DNA from: Coleofasciculus sp. FACHB-1120
GTDB lineage: Bacteria; Cyanobacteriota; Cyanobacteriia; Cyanobacteriales; FACHB-T130
NCBI RefSeq assembly: GCF_014698845.1
Contig: NZ_JACJTV010000028.1
Location: 1 to 64,000, forward strand
Direction of reading: 5' to 3'
Length of the DNA stretch: 64,000 nucleotides
Shown: piece after piece, positions 30,501 to 36,024 of the stretch
How positions within the stretch are numbered: position 1 is the stretch's first letter
How the letters are laid out: each line of letters opens with the position of its first letter
Translations under genes and position numbers: made by a program
Notes under the pieces: model-generated
What the model was told of the DNA's origin: nothing
Database searches by the model: none
Seen by the model: the letters and a program-made list of their open reading frames with translations, nothing else

Positions 30501-30602
30501 ACCATTAGAACCGCAAATACACGCAGTATGTAGACCGCTAAACTCTAAGGTAGCGTCGCGGTAGCTGAGGAAATTTTTGAGAACCAGTTGCTGTGGGATC
30601 AT
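27576..30602 (-). CDS. sbcC: SbcC/Rad50-type DNA repair ATPase
   Basis: A 1008-residue SMC-like ATPase, partner of the SbcD/Mre11 nuclease, which opens hairpins and trims double-strand ends. The N-terminal lobe has the Walker A GSNGAGKSSLLEA (about 32-44). Two very long Gln-rich coiled coils (about 180-500 and 540-830) meet at a zinc hook, CPLCDRPLDEH. The C-terminal lobe has the signature TYSGGEAFRINFAIRLAL and Walker B LQMLIIDEGFGTQD. The nuclease subunit is not in the window. SbcCD also suppresses long palindromes, notable in a region rich in them. Confidence 0.95.
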   Translation of the reverse strand: MIPQQLVLKNFLSYRDATLEFSGLHTACICGSNGAGKSSLLEAITWTIWGESRAATEDDVIHAGAKEVRVDFTFQCDRQTYRIIRTRIRGQGGSLEFQVQSSGDFRSLTGRGIRATQEAIVHHLKLDYDTFVNSAYLRQGRADEFMLKRPSERKEILADLLKLSQYEELAEQAKDLSRQLKGQAEQLDQNLQTIKQQLQQKDAIAQQQPILETQLAELQQAQAVDNEKVQSLLAIQHQRQTWEQQLSFVRQQYQNLTKDCDRYRQEIATTQLQQQQLEALLNQKDQITAGYAHYQDLQTQEETLTAKSQAYQDAQQQRQQLQRRLEQQINELNLQLRQAQGQLEAVRQSRADIQQILSRTEEVEAGLKKLQEARGYVGYLDRLQLQVAPLVQRRGQVQMELDRSQARLSARLEELRKSAAQLQDRQKRLPQLQQQLQQVQSQIQQLDKKRVYQERVQEKELQQRSSRDRLQAAQKECETKLAEIDQKLQLIQTPNASCPLCDRPLDEHHWQLVVQKTHDQQQGIQDQFWDVEGLLAVCEYQLQGLRKEITEIAQALANYDSLREQRGQLAAESSAMAEIQTRLQQIEVEKQQIERSLSSGNYAPDRQEELRHLEQQLQQLNYNEQDHALARGEVERWRWAEIKQAEIKQAQRRQAQIDAQMPELVAKIANLQSQMQQLQVNSELSRQIEALDREMAEIGYERSQHDALRTALRKSQLWQVRYQELASAQQQYPALLKRSQDLEQSLQMRSQDLQQMTIQIDTSVRQLQQTPDTKAEITTIEQQIHQRRLQLDEKQRQLGSLQQQQHYLETLQTQHDALTAQHAKVRQQYRVYQELGQAFGKNGIQTLMIENILPQLEAETNTLLSRLSGNQLHVQFVTQKAGRSGRSAKKASKMIDTLDILIADARGTRPYETYSGGEAFRINFAIRLALAKLLAQRAGTALQMLIIDEGFGTQDAEGCDRLIAAINAIASDFACILTVTHMPQFKEAFQTRIEVYKTPSGSHLSLVL

Positions 30603-30740
30603 TCAGGCTATAGCGCCATACCTTTTATGAGAAGTAGCAGTACATCTGCACTATTGTTTAGTTTAGCGGTTGAAAAATCAGGTTTTTGGCAATTAAGACC
30701 GAATTTGATGTAAAAATTTCTGCTGAATCAAAATAATCGT

Positions 30741-31098
30741 GGCGAATGGAATTCGCGGCTATACAAACGAACCCCGCCTGCGCGGGTTTTAGAAATGCTG
30801 CTAGCTATTGCTCTATCTCGGCTTTGCGCCTATCCTTCTGTTCTATTTCTTCCCAAATTATCCGAGAAGCCACTGCAATAATTTCCAAACCTTCTTCAGT
30901 TGTCATCTGCTAAGTGTTGCCAAGATTTCTGCTTTTGTCATCTGTTTCTTTGGTATGTAGGGAATGCGATCGCGAAGTGCTGACTTATCAATTCGCGCTT
31001 TTAAGGCTAGGTTACGCGATCGCATCACACCCATCATCCTAAAAAACTCAAACCCGCGCAGGCGAGTTTCGTCTGTGTAGCCGCGAATTCCATTCGCC
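30741..31098. mobile_element. 358-bp MITE-like unit flanked by 49-bp inverted repeats
   Basis: Arms 30741-30789 and 31050-31098 are inverted copies, 45 of 49 bases identical (ggcgaatggaattcgcggct at the outer ends). Each arm itself can fold (gcgaat/attcgc and cccgc/gcggg). The 260 bases between hold a broken antitoxin-like frame. No transposase is present and I did not find a clear target duplication, so mobility is inferred from the structure only. Confidence 0.5.
30803..30941 (-). pseudogene. Frameshifted antitoxin-like (addiction module) fragment
   Basis: MTKAEILATLSR starts at 30941 and stops at TGA 30903-30905. The next frame starts with an ATG overlapping that stop and reads MTTEEGLEIIAVASRIIWEE to TAG 30803-30805. 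Placed end to end, the two parts look like one short protein of the MTKAEIL...L(S/T)EERLEI type seen in cyanobacterial addiction-module antitoxins, so a one-base frameshift is likely. No toxin gene is seen beside it. A longer frame upstream to 31145 runs through the flanking repeat and is not called. Confidence 0.5.
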
Positions 31099-31395
31099 GG
31101 GTTGATTATTTGCGCGATCGCCATTTGATGTAGAGACAAAACCACAACACCGAAATCCGGCGTCTGACAGCCTGACTTTTTTTAAGCTTCCGGAAGCCTG
31201 CCTTAGCAGACTCTTCAATCAGCATTACGGTCAAGACTTGGAGGATAAAGCAGAGTGTGCCAGTTAGCATTGCGTTAAGGAGCAACTTTCAATCTTGTCT
31301 CTTTCATCATCTGAAGCCGATGTTTGCGATCGCTTGTATGCGCTGTATGCGTTGTATGCGTTATCAAAGAAACATCAGCGTTTTGTGGTTAGACA

Positions 31396-33729
31396 ATGGC
31401 AGAGCGATCCATCCGGGCATCTTCAGAAGGCATTCAGAAAGCAAAAAAGGTTGTTAAAGACCAAGGCTGGACGCAAGCAGAGATTGGAGAAGAAGTAGGA
31501 ACGACTCGCCAGCCTGTAGGAAAATTTTTCGCGGGTAAACCGATTGAGCGTCCTACTTTTATCGATATCTGCCGTTTCTTGGATCTCAATTGGGAAGAAA
31601 TCGCTGAACCTGAACCAGAGGAGCAGAAGCAGGATACGAGCATTGATATCGCTGCGCTAATGCAGGAGGTACGCGAAAAGATAAAACCCATCATTCAAGA
31701 ACGCTGCGGCACAATGCGGGTGCTAGATATGACTCACCCCATTGGGTTGAATGATATCTACACCAACGTCAATATTCTGGAGAAAATTACTGGGCGCAGG
31801 CGAAAAGAGATTCCTGAGTTATTGCAAGAGTGCAACTTTGAGGATGTTGAGCGCTTTGGACTGGGCAGAATCACTGAAGAACGAGTCCCAGGACTTAAGG
31901 CGGTCAAGACACATCCCAAGCTGATGATATTGGGGAAGCCTGGGGCGGGTAAAACCACGTTTTTAAAGTATTTAGCGATTCAGTGCAATCAGGGTAAATT
32001 TCAGGCTGATCGCGTGCCAATTTTTGTCACCCTCAAAAACTTTGCTGAAGCCACTAATAAACCGAGTTTATTGGAATACGTCACTCAGCAATTCGTGGAT
32101 TGCGGGGTTGTAGAGACAAAGGTTATCGTGTCTCTACAAGATGTAATTGAACACAGCAGGGCATTGATTTTACTCGATGGGCTAGATGAAGTTAGAGAGG
32201 AAGACAATCAGCGCGTCTTAAGGGAGATTCGTGATTTCTCTGACCAATATCGTGACAATCACTTTGTGATGACCTGCCGGATAGCAGCGCGAGAATATAC
32301 CTTTGAGAAATTCACAGAGGTAGAAGTTGCCGATTTTGATGATGAACAAATTGCTACCTTTGCAAACAACTGGTTTAAGAATAAAGCTGTAAAACCAGAA
32401 CATTTTATTAAACGCCTCGAAGACAATAACCGAATCAAACAACTAGCCGCCAGTCCGCTACTGCTGACGCTCTTATGTTTGGCATTTGAAGAGTCAGGGG
32501 ATTTTCCGGCGAATCGTTCTGAACTATACAAAGAAGGACTGGATGCGCTGCTGAAGAAATGGGATGCCAAGCGCGGGATTCAACGCGATCAAGTTTACAA
32601 AAAACTATCCATTCAGCGCAAGGAAGATTTACTCAGCAAGATTGCCTTAACTACCTTTGAGCAAGGTGACTATTTGTTCAAGCAGAAAGTAGCAGAACAA
32701 TACATCACAGATTACATCCGCAATCTACCCGATGCCAATGCTGACCCGGAAGCATTGCAACTGGATAGTGCGGTAGTTTTGCGCTCAATTGAATATCAAC
32801 ACGGGCTATTAGTGGAACGGGCGAAAGGAATTTACTCGTTTTCCCATTTAACATTTCAGGAGTATTTCACTGCTAGAGAAATTGTTGTTGTAAAACAGTC
32901 ATCAGAGGAGGCATTGGAACGTCTGGTTAATCACATTACCGAAAAACGCTGGCGAGAAGTTTTCTTTCTAGCGGTTGGGATGTCGCCAAGTGCAGAACGT
33001 TTACTACAGTTAATGAAACATCAAGTTGATGGAATTGTAGCTGCTGATGAGAAGTTGCAGCAGTTCCTAATGTGGGTAAGTCAGAAATCTCTGTCAGTCC
33101 AAATTCCATATAAGTATAAGTCAGCAGTCCGCGCTTTTTACTCCGCCTTTGCCCTCAACCTCCACCGCGCCGTCGGCCTCGACCTCGTTGCTTTCGACCT
33201 CCACCGTGCCCTTGCTCTCGACCTTGACCTCCACCGCGCCCTTGCCCTCGACCGCGCCCTTGCTCTCGACCTTGACCTCCACCGCGCCCTTGCCCTCGAC
33301 CTCGACCGCGCCCTCGACCTTGAACTCCACCGCGCCCTCGACAGCGACCTCGACCGCGCCATCGCTAGCGCCCTCCACCTCGCCAGTGAGCCAGAACTAA
33401 AGAACTCGCTGCAACAACTTAGAGATCAATTACCTAAATTACCTAAATCGAAAGACTGGGCATTAAATAAGCAATGGTGGAAAGCAAACGGTAAAGCTTG
33501 GGCTGAAAAATTAAGAGAAATGATGATTAAGCATCGTAATATTGGTCACGATTGGCAGTTCAGCAAGAAGGAAATGAAATTACTTTATCAGTATTACCAA
33601 GCCACTAAGTTGCTAGTAGATTGCCTGAATAGCGATTGTTATGTGAGCTGTGAGGTGCGACAGGAGATAAAGGATACCTTGTTGTTACCTATAGCAGAGA
33701 TTGAGCAACGAAAGAGAGAATTAATGTAG
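31396..33729 (+). CDS. NACHT-domain STAND NTPase with N-terminal HTH and tandem repeats
   Basis: A 777-residue protein. Residues 10-70 form an HTH-like domain (WTQAEIGEEVGTTRQPVGKF). The NACHT NTPase follows: P-loop LGKPGAGKTTFLKY (179-192), Walker B ALILLDGLDEV (256-266), sensor-like MTCRIAAREY, and the winged-helix end YSFSHLTFQEYFTARE. Residues 585-668 are repeats of HRALALDLDL type, including two 16-residue copies. The C-terminal 100 residues are helical (KQWWKANGKAWAEKLREM). NACHT proteins of this build are bacterial relatives of NLR immune receptors and several protect against phage; defence is inferred here. The gene stands alone. Confidence 0.88.
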   Translation: MAERSIRASSEGIQKAKKVVKDQGWTQAEIGEEVGTTRQPVGKFFAGKPIERPTFIDICRFLDLNWEEIAEPEPEEQKQDTSIDIAALMQEVREKIKPIIQERCGTMRVLDMTHPIGLNDIYTNVNILEKITGRRRKEIPELLQECNFEDVERFGLGRITEERVPGLKAVKTHPKLMILGKPGAGKTTFLKYLAIQCNQGKFQADRVPIFVTLKNFAEATNKPSLLEYVTQQFVDCGVVETKVIVSLQDVIEHSRALILLDGLDEVREEDNQRVLREIRDFSDQYRDNHFVMTCRIAAREYTFEKFTEVEVADFDDEQIATFANNWFKNKAVKPEHFIKRLEDNNRIKQLAASPLLLTLLCLAFEESGDFPANRSELYKEGLDALLKKWDAKRGIQRDQVYKKLSIQRKEDLLSKIALTTFEQGDYLFKQKVAEQYITDYIRNLPDANADPEALQLDSAVVLRSIEYQHGLLVERAKGIYSFSHLTFQEYFTAREIVVVKQSSEEALERLVNHITEKRWREVFFLAVGMSPSAERLLQLMKHQVDGIVAADEKLQQFLMWVSQKSLSVQIPYKYKSAVRAFYSAFALNLHRAVGLDLVAFDLHRALALDLDLHRALALDRALALDLDLHRALALDLDRALDLELHRALDSDLDRAIASALHLASEPELKNSLQQLRDQLPKLPKSKDWALNKQWWKANGKAWAEKLREMMIKHRNIGHDWQFSKKEMKLLYQYYQATKLLVDCLNSDCYVSCEVRQEIKDTLLLPIAEIEQRKRELM
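33203..33298 (+). repeat. 48-bp tandem duplication inside the NACHT gene
   Basis: Copy one 33203-33250 and copy two 33251-33298 differ at a single base (t/c at the fifth position). Each codes a 16-residue unit (RALALDLDLHRALALD). Looser copies of ctcgacc/ctccaccgcgcc extend from about 33150 to 33400. The period is a multiple of three, so unit gain or loss keeps the frame. Confidence 0.9.
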
Positions 33730-33840
33730 CGCGACGCTTTTTTTGTAATTCTTCCCGAATAGCGCGATCGCACATTGAAGATAGATTGTTTTACCTGTTT
33801 CAGGAATTGATACAGCTAATTAAGGTTTAATATCTCACCA

Positions 33841-33870
33841 AAAAAAGTTCTGATTATCAGAAACTTTTTT
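33841..33870. terminator. Bidirectional-type terminator after the NACHT gene
   Basis: AAAAAAGTT-CTGAT and ATCAG-AAACTTTTTT form a near-perfect stem with one bulged base and poly-A/poly-T ends. It lies 112 bases after the NACHT stop and 61 before the next gene. Confidence 0.75.
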
Positions 33871-33931
33871 AACCCACGAGCTTCTAAGAAGGTATCAGTG
33901 AAAATACACAAAGTTCGTGGGTTCCCTATTT

Positions 33932-34603
33932 ATGACTTCCTTAAACAACTTAAAGTCTGGCGTTTTGGTATTGATGGCTCTGGGCACATTTGCTGGTTCT
34001 GTTGGCGCTGTACCCATCAATGTTCCTGTCCCTACAGTCCCTCGTGCCAGCAACCCATCTCAGACCAAGACTGTAATTTCTTCGGGAGCTTCTATTCCTG
34101 TTAGATATGACGGAACGGCTGAAAAAATCTTGCTATCTCGAACCGAAAAAGTGCCTTTAACTTTAACAGTTTCATCCACTGTTAAAAGCAGTTACGGGAC
34201 AACTTTGATTCCTGCCGGAACCAAGATTCTCGGTCAATTGGAACCCGCTGGTCAAGGCTCTCGATTTGTTGCTACACAAATTGTCCTGCCCTTAGATGGG
34301 ACTCGGACAATCAATGCCACTTCTCAAATTGTGACGAGAACAGAACAAATCAAAAAAGGTTCTAGAACCAACACAATCTTGAAAGGTGCCGCCTTGGGTG
34401 GAGCCGCTGCATCCGCGATCGCAGCACTGGTTGGCGACAAAGCGATCGCGACTGAAGAAGTCTTGGGTGGCTCAGGCTTGGGCGCTTTAGCTGGCTTATT
34501 CTGGGGACGCAAATCTGTCGATGTTATCTCCGTGAATCCCAGCCTTGATTTGAGGACTATCACCCTAGCTTCTCAGCTGCCAGTTACCGTCGCTCTACGC
34601 TAA
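33932..34603 (+). CDS. Exported protein, tandem paralogue 1
   Basis: A 223-residue protein from ATG 33932 (a GTG five codons earlier is possible). A signal peptide ends near GSVGA (about 25). The mature part starts with a Pro-rich linker, then a beta domain (GASIPVRYDG, VPLTLTVSSTV, GTTLIPAGTKILGQLEP, SQIVTRTEQI) and ends with a Gly/Ala hydrophobic hairpin (LKGAALGGAAASAIAALVG, LGGSGLGALAGLFWG). That layout resembles the TrbI/VirB10-like C-terminal beta domain by pattern only. The next gene is a clear paralogue, so the pair arose by duplication. Confidence 0.75.
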   Translation: MTSLNNLKSGVLVLMALGTFAGSVGAVPINVPVPTVPRASNPSQTKTVISSGASIPVRYDGTAEKILLSRTEKVPLTLTVSSTVKSSYGTTLIPAGTKILGQLEPAGQGSRFVATQIVLPLDGTRTINATSQIVTRTEQIKKGSRTNTILKGAALGGAAASAIAALVGDKAIATEEVLGGSGLGALAGLFWGRKSVDVISVNPSLDLRTITLASQLPVTVALR

Positions 34604-34684
34604 ACAGGGAATTCCTAACTTCCCTTGGTGATGCTACACATCAGAATCTGTCTGTTACAGACCTAAAGTGAAATGGTATAAGAC

Positions 34685-34732
34685 ACGCTCCGGCTCCCTC
34701 CCCGAATCAGGGAGGGTTGGGGAGAGGTTCTT
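34685..34732. repeat. G-rich palindromic repeat between tandem paralogues
   Basis: ggctccctccccgaatcagggagggttggggagaggttc: a ccctcccc/gggagggt hairpin followed by the conserved gttggggagaggtt tail. Member of the family at 26467, 53335 and 54662. Confidence 0.65.
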
Positions 34733-34849
34733 TCCCCATCACTCTGCATTTTTCCTCGGATATGCACTAAATCAGTTCAATTGTCAAGAAACAAATCCAG
34801 CAACGAAGCGTCTTGACCCTTATCCGTATAATTGCTGAGAGTGTTCCCT

Positions 34850-35509
34850 ATGTCTCGCTTCAATCGCTGGAAATCAGGAACCGCTGCACTCATGGCATTG
34901 ACAATCACCGCCGGTGCAGCTGCCCCCTTCGTCACGTCTGCACCGGCTGCTGCCCAATATTACGAATTTCCGCCTCCACCTGTCTCCCAAGTCAGCATTC
35001 CCTCAGGCACAACCCTCCCCTTGCGCTATAACAAGGCGAATAAAATCGTTGTGTCTCCTAAGGAAACGATGCCGTTAATGCTGACGGTGGCAACAAATGT
35101 CAGAAATACTCGCGGAACTATCTTAATTCCGGCAGGAACTCAGGTGGTTGGTCAACTGCAACCCGCAACTAGAGGCGGTTCCCAGTTTGTTGCCAGAGAA
35201 TTAGTTTTCAACAACGGGAAACGGCAGTATATCAATGCCTCTTCCAGAGTGATTACTCGCACCGAACAAGTTAGTCGGGGAACGAATACCAATTCTATTT
35301 TGAAGGGTGCCGCTGTTGGTGGAGCCGCCGCAGCCGCAATTGGTGCTTTGGTTGGAGACAGAGCGATCGCCACTGAAGAAATTTTGGGGGGTGCTGGTTT
35401 GGGTGCCTTAGGCGGGCTGCTGTTGGGTAAAAGAAAAGTTGATGTTGTTGTCGTTAACCCCAACACCGATTTGAATGTTACATTGCGCTCGGCTCTGGCA
35501 CTGCGCTAG
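34850..35509 (+). CDS. Exported protein, tandem paralogue 2
   Basis: A 219-residue protein from ATG 34850; the bases before the start (gttcccta) match those of paralogue 1. Signal peptide with ALTITAGAAAPFVTSAPAAAQ (cleavage about 36). The mature domain repeats the plan of its neighbour: GTTLPLRYNKANKIVVSPKE, LIPAGTQVVGQLQPA, SRVITRTEQVSRGTNTNSIL, then Gly/Ala segments (GGAAAAAIGALVGDRAIATE, LGGAGLGALGGLLLGKRKVD). Envelope location is likely; function unknown. Confidence 0.75.
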   Translation: MSRFNRWKSGTAALMALTITAGAAAPFVTSAPAAAQYYEFPPPPVSQVSIPSGTTLPLRYNKANKIVVSPKETMPLMLTVATNVRNTRGTILIPAGTQVVGQLQPATRGGSQFVARELVFNNGKRQYINASSRVITRTEQVSRGTNTNSILKGAAVGGAAAAAIGALVGDRAIATEEILGGAGLGALGGLLLGKRKVDVVVVNPNTDLNVTLRSALALR

Positions 35510-35558
35510 CCTTTTTTGAGCCAATGCGCTTTATCTGGTTGTCTCAAACAAGAATACT

Positions 35559-35584
35559 GTAGGGCAGGTATACCCCTGCCCTAC
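35559..35584. repeat. GTAGGG-type palindrome between convergent genes
   Basis: GTAGGGCAGG (35559-35568), six-base loop, CCTGCCCTAC (35575-35584). Same design and context as 3759-3783: it sits between the ends of two convergent genes. Confidence 0.65.
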
Positions 35585-35680
35585 GTTCGTATTGCCCTAC
35601 ATTTGTATAACGGGTAAAGACTTTGCACGCAATGTCTCTACAATCTTTAGGGGTTTTCTAAAAATTTTCCAAAATTAGGA

Positions 35681-35896
35681 TTAGGCGCTAGGCTTGCCGA
35701 TACCGGGATTTGCCTCTTTCTTGACTTCAGGAACAACATCCGGGCGCTCTTTATCTTCCCAACCCACAGGGCGCTTAGAATTGTACCACGCAACAGAACC
35801 GATACTGACAGCAGCAATAAAACCTACCGCGTACACAGCAGTCGCAGAAACTGGGAAATGAGGCGTATTCGTCGCAACTTCCATCAATAAATGCAT
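35681..35896 (-). CDS. Small membrane protein, probable photosystem II assembly factor Psb35
   Basis: A 71-residue protein from ATG 35896, with an AAGGAG Shine-Dalgarno 10 bases upstream. One membrane helix (AVYAVGFIAAVSIGSVAWY, about 19-37) is followed by a hydrophilic tail beginning NSKRPVGWEDKERPD. The helix-then-WYNSKRPVGWE layout matches my recollection of Psb35, which stabilises the CP47 module and bound high-light-inducible proteins during photosystem II assembly. Confident that it is a conserved one-helix cyanobacterial protein; the Psb35 name is less sure. Confidence 0.6.
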   Translation of the reverse strand: MHLLMEVATNTPHFPVSATAVYAVGFIAAVSIGSVAWYNSKRPVGWEDKERPDVVPEVKKEANPGIGKPSA

Positions 35897-36024
35897 TCTT
35901 GGGAAACTCCTTAACGATTTTTGGTTATCGTACCAAAACTCAGGGGATCGTCTATCACCCCTGAGTTTGATCCCCATTGTTTTTGCGATCGCGCTTGAGA
36001 GTTAGGAAGTTGTTCTAACCGTGC

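Noticed and set aside
30942-31145. N-terminal part of an 80-codon frame before MTKAEIL
   Set aside because: It is translated from the 49-bp inverted repeat and its flank, not from a gene.
31325-31370. tgtatgcgt triplication before the NACHT gene as an operator array
   Set aside because: Only three short copies in a row; simple slippage is enough to explain it.
33121-33400. Long minus- and plus-strand open frames (Glu/Val, Arg/Ser or Thr/Ser/Pro-rich) inside the NACHT repeat region
   Set aside because: They arise because the repeat unit is a multiple of three and lacks stop codons in any frame; composition is pure low complexity.
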